From the NCBI RefSeq assembly GCF_025318105.1, contig NZ_JAOANI010000019.1:186001-250000 (forward strand): a stretch of 64,000 nt of DNA. The letters are read 5' to 3'. The notes beneath the pieces are model-generated. The model had not been told where the DNA came from, ran no database searches, and worked only from the letters and a program-made list of their open reading frames with translations. Positions 54,616 through 63,164 of the stretch are shown here, in pieces; the first letter of the stretch is position 1; the number at the start of each line of letters is the position of its first letter. This DNA is from Venatoribacter pacificus (lineage in GTDB: Bacteria > Pseudomonadota > Gammaproteobacteria > Pseudomonadales > Oceanobacteraceae). The translations under genes and the position numbers were made by a program.

Positions 54616-55242
54616 TTATTCGTCGAAATACACGCCTGCCCGGACAAGGATGTCCTGCTTTAAACGATTATCCCCCTCTGCAATATCCACCACGATGTTT
54701 ACCCCTCGCTGATCATATTGACTGCTGATTAATACGCACCCGTAACGATCGATCAGATAACGGATATGAGCTTCTTCTGAAAAATCACAGAATATGGTTA
54801 TACGCTCACGCCGGATAAGGTGTTCGCACTGATCATCGCTTAGCTGTGTTAATACTTCCTGAGCACTGCGGCTGTAAGCGCGCTGTAAGCCGCCAGTGCC
54901 AAGTTTGGTACCGCCGTAATAGCGGATAACCAGTAGGACGCAATTAACCAGGTCGTCGTGGCGCAGCTGCTTGAGAATGGGCATTCCTGCCGTACCGGAC
55001 GGTTCGCCATCGTCAGAGTAGCCCTCTTGCAGCTGGCTGTTGCGTTCATCGTCAGTGTTGTCTGTGGTGTGCGCCTGTAAGCGGAAGGCCCAGCAGATAT
55101 GGCTGGCTTTAGGATGTTGCAGCCACGCCAGGGCCAGCAGGTCACGGACTGATTGTTCGCAATCCACTGGAGCAATCCGGCTGATAAAGCGGCTGCGCTT
55201 TTCTTCGGTTTCAGTCTGCAGGCTGATTAACGGTTGCCGCAT
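54616..55242 (-). CDS. yigZ: YigZ/IMPACT family protein
   Basis: A 208-residue member of the YigZ/IMPACT family. The N-terminal UPF0029 domain has EEKRSRFISRIAPV, QEGYSDDGEPSGTAGMPIL and VIRYYGGTKLGTGGL, which are diagnostic. A C-terminal DUF1949 ferredoxin-like domain follows. Eukaryotic IMPACT regulates GCN2; the bacterial role is unclear, possibly ribosome or RNA related. The ATG at 55242 was preferred over a TTG at 55278 that would overlap rlmG. It is 20 bp downstream of rlmG on the same strand. Confidence 0.88.
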   Translation of the reverse strand: MRQPLISLQTETEEKRSRFISRIAPVDCEQSVRDLLALAWLQHPKASHICWAFRLQAHTTDNTDDERNSQLQEGYSDDGEPSGTAGMPILKQLRHDDLVNCVLLVIRYYGGTKLGTGGLQRAYSRSAQEVLTQLSDDQCEHLIRRERITIFCDFSEEAHIRYLIDRYGCVLISSQYDQRGVNIVVDIAEGDNRLKQDILVRAGVYFDE

Positions 55243-55262
55243 AGCGTCAGAGGTGACCTGGA

Positions 55263-56351
55263 TTAACGCTTTTGGCAAAGGTACAGCGAGAAGCGGCTAT
55301 CGGCCGACAGTACCTCAACGGTTTGGAACAATCGCCGTAACTTACCGGCATAAGGAAGATGGCGGTTGGCAATAACCAGCAAGTGTCCGCCACTGACGAG
55401 TGCTTTGGCACTTTGTTCAAACATCCGCTCGGCAATGTTAGTCAGCTGTTTGTGGCCATCATGAAAGGGCGGGTTGCAGACAATCCAGTCCTGCGTTTCA
55501 TGGACGGCTGTCAGTATGTCGCCGTGGCGAACACTGACATCCAGCTGATTCTGCCGGGCATTATGTTGGGCGGAACGGACGGCGAGCCAGGAATCATCGG
55601 TCAGAGTAACATCCAGCTGCGGATGTGCCTGCTTCAGTGTCAGGCCGAGTAATCCATTGCCACAACCCAGATCGCACACCTTGCCACAGAAAGGCAGGTC
55701 GGTGTGTTCGAGTAACACACGACTGCCAATATCATGCTGCTGGCGGGAAAAAACACCGGGCAGGCCGGACAGGGTAAGGCCGCTGTCGGTTTGATAGCCG
55801 TTCCAGTGATCTTCGCTTACCGGCTTCGGCGTGAACGTCAGCTCCAGTAAGCGTGCCTTGCGCACCACCTGCTCCTGTCGATAGGTGGCGGCCTCCTTTT
55901 CCAGCCAGTTAAGCCAGCTGACCGGTATATGTTTGACCATGCCAGCCAGGAGGTAGCGCGTATCGGCCGGCAGGCGTTCGCGGCAACATTGCAGCCAGAA
56001 TTTAAGCTGTTCCAGATTTTTCGGCAGCTTGATCAGAACCTGTCGGGTTGACGCCGGAATCTGTTCTTCGCTGAGAATGAGCTGACCGGCATCGAGTGCG
56101 AGCTGGTTACTCTGGTGGTTGCGGCGGGTCGCTTCGCAGGCGCAAGCGCTGTCGTGCCAGTTAATGACTGTAGTAGCCCGATTACTCAGGGCGCAGCTCA
56201 GTGCGCCGTGGCGGTCATTAATGGTCAGCGTATTTTGTGTGCTTGCGTGGCTGAGCAGATAATCATCGGCGGCATCCCAGGGCAGGGCGACATGCTCAGG
56301 GACGACAGGATGACAGGACAGAGTCAGCCCGGTTTTTTCCCAGACTGGCAT
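55263..56351 (-). CDS. rlmG: 23S rRNA (guanine-N2)-methyltransferase RlmG
   Basis: A 362-residue class I methyltransferase with the two-domain RsmC/RlmG architecture. The N-terminal half (LPWDAADDYLLSH, NDRHGALSCAL near residue 46) matches RlmG better than RsmC. The catalytic half has VCDLGCGNGLLGLTL (SAM motif, near residue 227) and NPPFHDGHKQL (near 295). RlmG makes m2G1835 in helix 67 of 23S rRNA. It is adjacent to a small basic protein gene upstream, overlapping by one base. Confidence 0.9.
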   Translation of the reverse strand: MPVWEKTGLTLSCHPVVPEHVALPWDAADDYLLSHASTQNTLTINDRHGALSCALSNRATTVINWHDSACACEATRRNHQSNQLALDAGQLILSEEQIPASTRQVLIKLPKNLEQLKFWLQCCRERLPADTRYLLAGMVKHIPVSWLNWLEKEAATYRQEQVVRKARLLELTFTPKPVSEDHWNGYQTDSGLTLSGLPGVFSRQQHDIGSRVLLEHTDLPFCGKVCDLGCGNGLLGLTLKQAHPQLDVTLTDDSWLAVRSAQHNARQNQLDVSVRHGDILTAVHETQDWIVCNPPFHDGHKQLTNIAERMFEQSAKALVSGGHLLVIANRHLPYAGKLRRLFQTVEVLSADSRFSLYLCQKR

Positions 56352-56758
56352 CAGTAGAAGTTATCGAAATCTTTGCTGTCGAGCTGCTCAAGCAGGGTTT
56401 TGCTGCGTTCGGTCCGCTCTTCAGGTTGTTCCGTTGCCGTGTCACCTTTGGCTTTAACACGGGTGTCTTGCTTCTTGCCGTCTTGCTTTTGGGCGACTTC
56501 TTTCTTCTCGGCGTCTTTTTTTACCGCGCTGGCCGCCGGTTTGTCTGAGCTGACAGCAGGCTGGACAAGTGCTTGTTTGGCTTCAGGGTTTTCGAGCAGA
56601 AATTTTTCAAACACTGACAGCGTTTTGCGGCCTTTCAGTCGTTTGGTGTTTTGGCGGTCGCCACCGGCTTCGCGCTTCAGTTTGGAAATGCTGCCGGTTT
56701 TTACTTTGTGAATACGCTTAAGAGAGCGGTTTTTCTTGATGCGGGTCATCGGAATCAT
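56351..56758 (-). CDS. Small basic protein of unknown function
   Basis: A 135-residue protein. The N-terminal 50 residues are strongly basic (MTRIKKNRSLKRIHKVKTGS, KLKREAGGDRQNTKRLKGRK), the middle is a low-complexity Ala/Lys/Glu segment, and the C-terminus is LLEQLDSKDFDNFY. The layout is reminiscent of ribosome-assembly accessory proteins such as the Der-activating YihI family, but I cannot show homology. The start is either 56758 or 56749. It precedes rlmG by a one-base overlap, so an rRNA-related role would fit. This is inference only. Confidence 0.6.
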   Translation of the reverse strand: MIPMTRIKKNRSLKRIHKVKTGSISKLKREAGGDRQNTKRLKGRKTLSVFEKFLLENPEAKQALVQPAVSSDKPAASAVKKDAEKKEVAQKQDGKKQDTRVKAKGDTATEQPEERTERSKTLLEQLDSKDFDNFY

Positions 56759-56916
56759 ACTGCGAGGTGCATAGCCGGTCATTTTAGCGCAGGTGCTGTG
56801 GGCTTGTAATGCGGATTTACTTTTTTTGTGCAAGGCGTAAGGTGGCGCTCCGTTTGCCGCTGGCACTGTTTGTCCTGCGCTGGCCGGTCACTGGCTCAAT
56901 TTCAACAGGATCGCTT

Positions 56917-57855
56917 ATGTATTGGCCGTCGCTGCTGTTTACCCTGGAAACAACCCTCCCCATTTTTATTCTGGTACTGCTGGGTCTGGTGTTACGCCGA
57001 CGGCGTATGATAGACGAGGCGTTTATCGCCACTTCATCCAGGCTGGTGTTCAATATCGCGCTGCCGGTACTGATGTTTATGGCGATAGCGCGTTCGCAAC
57101 TGGATATTGCGCGTTACTCACCCCTGATTATTTTTGTGCTGCTGGCCGCTGTTCTGGCGGCGGGTTTGTCTGCCTTTTGGGCGCGCAGACTGGCGCTTTC
57201 TTCTGCACAGCGCGGTGCGTTTGTGCAGGCTTCCTTTCGCAGTAATCTGGGTATTATTGGCCTGGCGTTATGTCTGAATGCCTACGGGCGCGAGGGCGGT
57301 GTATTGGGGGCTCTGCTGCTGGCTGTTATTACGCCGCTTTATAATCTGATGGCGGTCTTTTTTCTGGCGCAACATCAACAGGTGCAATGGCTGGCTCAAC
57401 TGCGCCTGGTTTTGTCGAACCCGTTAATTATTGCCATTGCCCTGGCCGTACCATTCAGTCTGTTTCACTGGGCACTGCCGGAAGTGGCGCTGCGGGTGGG
57501 GAATTCTCTGGCAGCGATGACCTTACCTTTGGCATTAATCGGTGTGGGTGGCTCTCTCAGCTTCAGCACTATGCGCCAGGGAAATGCAGCAGTGTTGCAT
57601 ATCGTTACACTAAAGTTACTGGTATTGCCTGTTATGATTGCTGTTGCGGCCTGGTGGTGCGGATTTCGCTCGGTCGAGCTGGGGGTTATCTGTCTGATGT
57701 TTGCCAGTCCAACGGCAGCGGCGGCTTTTGTTATGGCCAAGAGTATGGGGGCTGATGCGGAGTTAACGGCTAATGCCATTGCATTGACAACAATAGGCTC
57801 TGTGCTGACGGTCAGTGGATTTGTCTATGTCCTCAGTCTTTTGCCGCTGGTATAG
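56917..57855 (+). CDS. AEC (auxin efflux carrier) family transporter
   Basis: A 312-residue inner-membrane protein with about ten helices. FILVLLGLVLRRRRMIDEAFIATSSRLVFNIALPVLMF (in parts) is the typical AEC N-terminus; FRSNLGIIGLALCLNAYG and the C-terminal half with SLAAMTLPLALIGVGGSLSF and MFASPTAAAAFVMAKSMG match the second repeat. Family members transport organic acids or amino acids; the substrate is not predictable. The ATG at 56917 follows CAGGATCG. Upstream in-frame codons are not protein-like. Confidence 0.9.
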   Translation: MYWPSLLFTLETTLPIFILVLLGLVLRRRRMIDEAFIATSSRLVFNIALPVLMFMAIARSQLDIARYSPLIIFVLLAAVLAAGLSAFWARRLALSSAQRGAFVQASFRSNLGIIGLALCLNAYGREGGVLGALLLAVITPLYNLMAVFFLAQHQQVQWLAQLRLVLSNPLIIAIALAVPFSLFHWALPEVALRVGNSLAAMTLPLALIGVGGSLSFSTMRQGNAAVLHIVTLKLLVLPVMIAVAAWWCGFRSVELGVICLMFASPTAAAAFVMAKSMGADAELTANAIALTTIGSVLTVSGFVYVLSLLPLV

Positions 57856-57918
57856 TTGACGTTCAAGAACAATTCAAATTGCTTTGCCAAATAAAGGGAA
57901 TCGCTGTCGGTGAGCTCA

Positions 57919-58848
57919 ATGCCTGTAGATAAACGCTATCTGGTCTATCTGGCCTCAAATTCTCTGGGTCTGGATCTGGAACGTTATGAAGTACAAAGGC
58001 AGCTTGCCCGTCATGGTATGGTCAACGTCGGTTTTGCCTGCCGCGAAGATGCCGGCCCTTATGACTGGAATCTGGTTCGCGCGCAAATAGAAAGCGCTGA
58101 CCTTTTTATTCTGTTGCTGGGCGATGATTATGGCCCTATGGCGCCGACGGGCATCAGTTATCTGCATCGTGAATTTGTACACGCCAAATCGTTAAATAAG
58201 CCGACGTTGGCGTTTATTAAAAATACCCTGCCAGAAAAAAACCTGACAGAAGATCAGCGTCGTCTTGCGGGCTTTCATCGGATTGTTGCACAGCAATCTG
58301 CTTATAAGCTTTGGCATCTGCGGGAAGAGCTTATGTCCCATGTGCGGGCCTCTTTATCCAGCTCGATGCTGACTCTGGGGCCAGGCTGGGTGCCTGCGGG
58401 TGTCAGCAAAACACCGGCCATGCCGATGGCGGCGGAAGCCAACAAAGAAACGGCAGAGCCTTTATCGGCACGCCAACGTCTTAATCTCAGCCGTCAGGTG
58501 GTGAATCTGCAGATTGCGGCCAAGGTTTATCAGGGTGGCAATCTTTCTCAGGAAGAAGTGCTTTTGCCAGTGCGTCTTGATCAGTTGTTGCAAGGGGCTA
58601 TGCCATTGCTCAAAGCGGGGGCCAGTGAAGACCGCTTGCGCGCGCAGCTGGAAAGTGTGGTGGCGGGAACGGTGAAGTCGCAACTGCTGAAGCGCAATGC
58701 CCAGGCGCATGCGGTGGACGATATCCGCATCAGTCGTGGTCAGTTTCAGCAGGTATTAAAACAGTGGCAGGGCCTGGGTTTTGTTGCGGCCAGCGGGGAA
58801 GGTGTGCGCGCAGTGTGGAAGGCTCTGGCGGATGTGTCCAAAGCCTGA
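57919..58848 (+). CDS. DUF4062 domain protein
   Basis: A 309-residue soluble protein (a GTG at 57910 would add three residues). Residues about 5-105 form a DUF4062 domain: RYLVYLASNSLGLDLERYEVQRQL, DAGPYDWNLVRAQIESADLFILLLGDDYGPM, GISYLHREFVHAKSLNKPTLAFIK (in parts). Such domains are usually fused to STAND ATPases or other effectors in defence and signalling proteins. Here it is fused to an unrecognised helical region (about 165-309; RQRLNLSRQVVNLQIAAKVYQGG). No ATPase or nuclease domain is visible. It is convergent to an arsR-type gene and sits among housekeeping genes. Confidence 0.78.
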   Translation: MPVDKRYLVYLASNSLGLDLERYEVQRQLARHGMVNVGFACREDAGPYDWNLVRAQIESADLFILLLGDDYGPMAPTGISYLHREFVHAKSLNKPTLAFIKNTLPEKNLTEDQRRLAGFHRIVAQQSAYKLWHLREELMSHVRASLSSSMLTLGPGWVPAGVSKTPAMPMAAEANKETAEPLSARQRLNLSRQVVNLQIAAKVYQGGNLSQEEVLLPVRLDQLLQGAMPLLKAGASEDRLRAQLESVVAGTVKSQLLKRNAQAHAVDDIRISRGQFQQVLKQWQGLGFVAASGEGVRAVWKALADVSKA

Positions 58849-58864
58849 CCGGCACGCAGTGATT

Positions 58865-59206
58865 TTATGGCTGACTGTTGAACTGGCCGAGTAACGAGTT
58901 ACGCTGCTCCCATTCGCTTTTCATGCTGTCGCAAACGGTATTGCAGACATCAAAAATAAAGGGTGCGCCGATACTGAAATAGGCCATGTTGCCTTCCTGA
59001 CGCCGGCGAACGAGTCCGTGTGTGCGCAGTGTCGACAGGTGCTTTGATACGTTGGGCTGTGATGCGCTGGTTGCTTCAACCAGTTCGCTCACGGATTTCT
59101 CCCCCCCCTGCAGCTGATGCAGAATTTTCAGGCGCATTGGGTCCGACAGAAGTCGGAAGCGCTGGGCTATCAGCTCCAGCATTTCATCTGACATTACTTC
59201 TTGCAT
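58865..59206 (-). CDS. ArsR/SmtB family transcriptional regulator
   Basis: A 113-residue winged-helix repressor. RFRLLSDPMRLKILHQLQGGEKSVSELVEATSASQPNVSKHLSTLRTHGLVRRRQEGN covers residues 17-72 (in parts), including the recognition helix SQPNVSKHLSTL. The ELxVC metal motif of ArsR is absent; instead a Cys-x3-Cys pair (FDVCNTVCDS) lies in the C-terminal dimerisation helix and could bind metal or sense thiols. GGAGAG precedes the ATG. It is divergent from apbE across 218 AT-rich bp, so it may control apbE-nqrM. Confidence 0.88.
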   Translation of the reverse strand: MQEVMSDEMLELIAQRFRLLSDPMRLKILHQLQGGEKSVSELVEATSASQPNVSKHLSTLRTHGLVRRRQEGNMAYFSIGAPFIFDVCNTVCDSMKSEWEQRNSLLGQFNSQP

Positions 59207-59424
59207 ATCGCTCTCTCCGGGGTTCGGAAGGATTTTAAATCAATTACGATACTGAAAATATAACTATGTAGTCATTCTGTGTAATGATTATTTCTATGGT
59301 TATTCTGTTTTGTTATTAGTTCTGCGCTCAGGGGCAGCAGGCAAAGAAATGTATTTTCCACGGTGCGATCATGCAAGCGGGTGCGACAATCGGTATACTG
59401 CGGCCAGTATTTATGGGGGCTTCT

Positions 59425-60462
59425 ATGCGTAATCTTGTTGTTTTGCTGCTGGTATTACTGGCGGGTTGTTCGCAGCCAACGGACGAAATCATCCGTATCA
59501 GTGGTCCGACGATGGGCACTTCTTATCACATTCTTTGGGTTGGGCAGGACCCGGGCGTTGCTTCAGATGTACAGGCTCAGGTGGATCAGCGACTGGTCGA
59601 AATCAACCGCAGTATGTCGACGTATGACCCGGATTCTGAGTTATCGAAGTTAAATCAGGGTCGCTTGCCAGTGGCGGAAGACGGCTGGATTGCGGTGTCA
59701 CAGGATCTCTTTGATGTGATCAATGATGCGACCGGTATTCATCGCAAGAGTCGTGGCCTGTTTGATGTTACGGTCGGCCCTTTGGTTAATCTCTGGGGTT
59801 TTGGGCCGACCCCAGCGGTTGACGAAGCACCCAGCGCGGAAGCCATTGCCCAAGCCCTTACTGAAATCGGTGCCGAAGCGATAGAGTTAAACCCCTCAAT
59901 CTCTTCTGTACGATTGCAAAAGCCGTTGTACATTGATTTATCGGCCATTGCCAAAGGCTGGGCGGTGGATGAACTGGCCGATCTTCTGCGCCAGCGAGGG
60001 ATTACCCACTTTATGATTGAAGTGGGTGGAGAGGTACGGACATCCGGTCAGAAGCCGGATGGAAAACTCTGGCGCATCGCTATTGAACGCCCTGGTGCGA
60101 TACCGGGTGAACGGGGAGTCGAGCTGGTGATTGAGCCTGGCGAGTCGGCGGTGGCTACATCAGGTGATTACCGCAATTATTTCGAAGAAAATGGCGTGCG
60201 CTATTCTCATACCATTAATCCATTTACCGGGCGGCCGATTGTGCATCGTCTGGCATCGGTGACGGTCGTGAACGACTCTTCCGGCCTGGCGGATGGTTGG
60301 GCTACGGCCTTAAATGTGGCCGGTCCGGAAGTCGGTATGCAACTGGCTGAACAGGAAAACCTGGCTGTCTTTATGATTGTGCGTGACGATCAGGGGTTTC
60401 ACGAATTGGCGTCCAGTCGCTTTCGCCAGCAATTTCCACATTACCAATCGGCCGAACACTGA
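59425..60462 (+). CDS. apbE: FAD:protein FMN transferase ApbE
   Basis: A 345-residue lipoprotein: signal LVVLLLVLLAGC with lipobox LAGC (Cys15). The ApbE domain shows GPTMGTSYHILW near residue 26, STYDPDSELSKLN, GLFDVTVGPLVNLWGFG near 113, LSAIAKGWAVD near 172 and the metal-binding SGDYRNYF and HTINPFTGRP near 265. It covalently attaches FMN to Thr of periplasmic-facing subunits such as NqrB, NqrC and RnfG. nqrM follows after 18 bp. The ATG at 59425 follows a GGGGG ribosome site. Confidence 0.95.
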   Translation: MRNLVVLLLVLLAGCSQPTDEIIRISGPTMGTSYHILWVGQDPGVASDVQAQVDQRLVEINRSMSTYDPDSELSKLNQGRLPVAEDGWIAVSQDLFDVINDATGIHRKSRGLFDVTVGPLVNLWGFGPTPAVDEAPSAEAIAQALTEIGAEAIELNPSISSVRLQKPLYIDLSAIAKGWAVDELADLLRQRGITHFMIEVGGEVRTSGQKPDGKLWRIAIERPGAIPGERGVELVIEPGESAVATSGDYRNYFEENGVRYSHTINPFTGRPIVHRLASVTVVNDSSGLADGWATALNVAGPEVGMQLAEQENLAVFMIVRDDQGFHELASSRFRQQFPHYQSAEH

Positions 60463-60480
60463 TTTTTCGAGGAACTGACT

Positions 60481-60714
60481 ATGTTAACAATAATGATTGC
60501 ATTCGCCGTGATGCTGATGATCGTGGCCGCTATGGCTGTTGGTGTGCTGCTGGGACGTAAGCCCATCAGTGGTTCCTGTGGCGGCATGAGCGCTATTGGT
60601 ATGGATGGCGCGTGCGATGTTTGTGGTGGCGATAAAAATAAATGTGAAAAAGAAAGCAAGCAGGCGGCTGAGCAGTCATCTCAGGCTGACTTCTACGATG
60701 CGACTAAGCGCTAA
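60481..60714 (+). CDS. nqrM: Na+-NQR maturation factor NqrM
   Basis: A 77-residue protein with one N-terminal membrane helix (residues 4-24), then the conserved Cys motifs GSCGGMSAIGM and ACDVCGGDKNKC (four Cys). NqrM helps deliver the iron placed between NqrD and NqrE in the sodium-translocating NADH:quinone reductase. It lies directly behind apbE, as in Vibrio and Pseudomonas nqr operons, but the nqrABCDEF genes are not upstream here. Confidence 0.93.
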   Translation: MLTIMIAFAVMLMIVAAMAVGVLLGRKPISGSCGGMSAIGMDGACDVCGGDKNKCEKESKQAAEQSSQADFYDATKR

Positions 60715-60850
60715 TCATGCGGAATAAGTATTTTAACCTACAATAACAGCTGTCTATGATGGCGGCTGCAGGCTGTTGAATACAGCTCTGCACACACTTT
60801 AACCGGTAGCGTAATACCGGAAATCCGACGGAATGATGGAGTAAACAGGC

Positions 60851-62242
60851 ATGGCAGATTATCACTACGACGTCGTTGTTATTGGCGCAGGTCCCGCTGG
60901 GGAAGGTGCCGCAATGAACGCCGCCAAAAAAGGCAAGAAGGTGGCGGTCGTCGAGGATAAAAACATGGTCGGTGGGAATTGTACTCACTGGGGCACCATT
61001 CCTTCCAAAGCCTTGCGTCATGCGGTAAAGCAAATCATTCAGTTCAATACCAATCCAATGTTTCGTGAAATTGGTGAGCCGCGCTGGTTTTCATTTCCGC
61101 GCGTCCTGAAAAGTGCTGAACGGGTTATTGCTAAGCAGGTTAAGCTGCGTACCGAGTTTTATGGTCGCAACCGGATTACGGTTTACACCGGTATGGCGCA
61201 ATTTGCTGATGCTAATACCATTGATGTTTATCATGGCAGTATGAGCAATACCCGCCTGCATGCAAAGGAAGTGGTGATCGCTACAGGATCGAGCCCATGG
61301 CGTCCGGATAATATTGATTTTACCCACCCGCGCATTTATGACTCGGACACCATTCTGCAACTCGAACACACTCCGCAAACCATTATTATTTATGGTGCCG
61401 GAGTTATTGGTTGTGAGTATGCATCTATTTTTTCCGGCCTGGGTGTCAAGGTTGATTTAATACACCCGGGTGACCGCCTGCTGAATTTCCTGGATGACGA
61501 AATTTCCGACGCGCTCAGTTATCACCTGCGCGATAAAGGCGCATTAATTCGTCATAACGAACAGTTTGATTCGGTTGAGGGGAATGATCGCTACGTTACG
61601 ATGGTTATGGCCTCCGGCAAAAAAGTGAAAGCCGATGCATTCCTCTGGGCCGCCGGGCGCAGTGGTAATACCAAAGGTTTGGGGCTGGAAAATGTTGGCC
61701 TTAAGCCCAACAGTCGTGGCCAGATTGACGTTGATCGTGAGTACCGTACGGCCGTTGATAATATTTATGCCGTTGGCGATGTGATCGGCTGGCCGTCACT
61801 GGCATCTGCCGCTTACGATCAGGGGCGGGCAGCGGCGGCGATTATTGCCTCTCCGCAGGACTTCCGCTTTGTTGATTCAGTGCCGACCGGTATTTACACC
61901 ATTCCGGAGATCAGCTCCGTTGGTAAAACCGAGCGTCAGCTAACGGAAGAAAAAATTCCTTATGAAGTTGGCCAGGCATTCTTTAAAAACCTGGCGCGGG
62001 CACAGATTACTGCGGAAGGTGTCGGCATGCTGAAGATCCTGTTTCATCGCCAGACACTGGAAATTCTGGGTATTCATTGCTTTGGTGATCAGGCAGCCGA
62101 AATTGTACACATTGGTCAGGCCATTATGAGCCAGAAAGGCGAAGGGAATTCACTGAAGTATTTTGTCAATACCACCTTTAACTATCCGACCATGGCGGAA
62201 GCTTATCGGGTGGCTGCGCTGAATGGCTTGAACCGCCTGTAA
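60851..62242 (+). CDS. sthA: Soluble pyridine nucleotide transhydrogenase SthA
   Basis: A 463-residue flavoprotein that transfers reducing equivalents between NADPH and NAD+. It has the FAD motif VVIGAGPAGEGAAMNAAKKG (residues 10-29), NAD motif IIYGAGVIGCEYASIFSGLG near 178, and the C-terminal dimerisation domain with NTTFNYPTMAEAYRVAA. The redox disulfide of related reductases is replaced by Cys-x4-Thr (GNCTHWGTIPSKALRH), the hallmark of SthA. The apbE-nqrM-sthA order matches Pseudomonas. A strong terminator follows. Confidence 0.96.
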   Translation: MADYHYDVVVIGAGPAGEGAAMNAAKKGKKVAVVEDKNMVGGNCTHWGTIPSKALRHAVKQIIQFNTNPMFREIGEPRWFSFPRVLKSAERVIAKQVKLRTEFYGRNRITVYTGMAQFADANTIDVYHGSMSNTRLHAKEVVIATGSSPWRPDNIDFTHPRIYDSDTILQLEHTPQTIIIYGAGVIGCEYASIFSGLGVKVDLIHPGDRLLNFLDDEISDALSYHLRDKGALIRHNEQFDSVEGNDRYVTMVMASGKKVKADAFLWAAGRSGNTKGLGLENVGLKPNSRGQIDVDREYRTAVDNIYAVGDVIGWPSLASAAYDQGRAAAAIIASPQDFRFVDSVPTGIYTIPEISSVGKTERQLTEEKIPYEVGQAFFKNLARAQITAEGVGMLKILFHRQTLEILGIHCFGDQAAEIVHIGQAIMSQKGEGNSLKYFVNTTFNYPTMAEAYRVAALNGLNRL

Positions 62243-62264
62243 GCGCCAGGATGCATTGTCAGAG

Positions 62265-62298
62265 CAATAAAAAAGCCGCTTCAGCGGCTTTTTTATTG
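62265..62298. terminator. Bidirectional terminator sthA/tus operon
   Basis: A perfect inverted repeat CAATAAAAAAGCCGCT / AGCGGCTTTTTTATTG with a 2-nt centre between convergent genes. Confidence 0.94.
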
Positions 62299-62306
62299 GC
62301 TTGCAT

Positions 62307-63164
62307 TTATGCACGGTAGGTATGAATGCGCAGGCTGGGTAAAAATGGTTCGGCACTGATTTTTTGGTCGCCACGTTGTTGGCGCGTACGTCCAACCGGC
62401 GGCTCGGATGATATTTCATTAAATACCGGCAGCTGTGCGCTTTCACCCGGAATAAATAATGGCAGGGCAAGATTCATGGCTTTGCGTTTTATGGCCGATG
62501 CCGGATCAAAAACTAAATTGGCGCGGACAACCGGTGCCAGTGTCTGGATTTGTGCCAGTTGCAGGTGTTCTGATAAATGCGCCAGTTTTTTTAATTGCAC
62601 CTGGATATGAGATTTTTCTTCACCCAGTTCCAGTAACATTTCCTGCGCTTGCGCAACGCTGATTTTTTTAATACTGCGTCCATTAACGTACCAGCTGAAA
62701 CCAACCTTTTTCGGACAGAGTTCCAGCAACGGAATATGCCGGAAGCATTGTTTCAAATGCACGCGCTTAAGGCCGGCAAAGGTCAGTGATTCACGGAGTG
62801 AAGCATGGCGCTGCCCGAGCTGGGTGTAGTGCTGTTGCCAATCGTCAGTGATCAGCTCAGCGCGAGCTTGCTGTACCGCCTGGCGGAAGCGATCTTTTTG
62901 CTGATTAATGTCTTTAATGTGCTCGCATAAGTCAGCATTGGCCATGACCAGTCCATGACGGCTGCGGGTTTCCCGGCCGTCCTGGCCATCACGGTACCAG
63001 AGATCGCAAATAAGATCAGCCAGGAACTGGCGCTGAGTGGTGGCTTGCTGCTCAATCGTATTCAGCGGTATCCACAGCGCCGGTTGCTCTTGCAGCAACA
63101 CTGTGCGCAGTTTTTCCAGCCGCTTGACCAGCTGATCAAACTCGGTTGTTAAGTCACTGATCAC
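62307..63164 (-). CDS. tus: Distant Tus homologue, DNA replication terminus site-binding protein
   Basis: A 285-residue basic protein (E. coli Tus 309). By eye, several blocks line up with Tus: LTTEFDQLVKRLEKL at the N-terminus, ADLCEHIKDINQQKDRF (Tus ALVSHIQHINKLKTTF), VGFSWYVNGRSIKKISVAQAQEML (Tus [21 protein letters not shown]), and the extreme C-terminus LPSLRIHTYRA (Tus IPRLHLYVAD). Tus bound to Ter blocks the replicative helicase from one side. The Phe140/His144 lock region is poorly conserved. GTG start overlaps the terB stop (GTGA). Similarity is distant but spread over the whole length. Confidence 0.78.
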   Translation of the reverse strand: MISDLTTEFDQLVKRLEKLRTVLLQEQPALWIPLNTIEQQATTQRQFLADLICDLWYRDGQDGRETRSRHGLVMANADLCEHIKDINQQKDRFRQAVQQARAELITDDWQQHYTQLGQRHASLRESLTFAGLKRVHLKQCFRHIPLLELCPKKVGFSWYVNGRSIKKISVAQAQEMLLELGEEKSHIQVQLKKLAHLSEHLQLAQIQTLAPVVRANLVFDPASAIKRKAMNLALPLFIPGESAQLPVFNEISSEPPVGRTRQQRGDQKISAEPFLPSLRIHTYRA

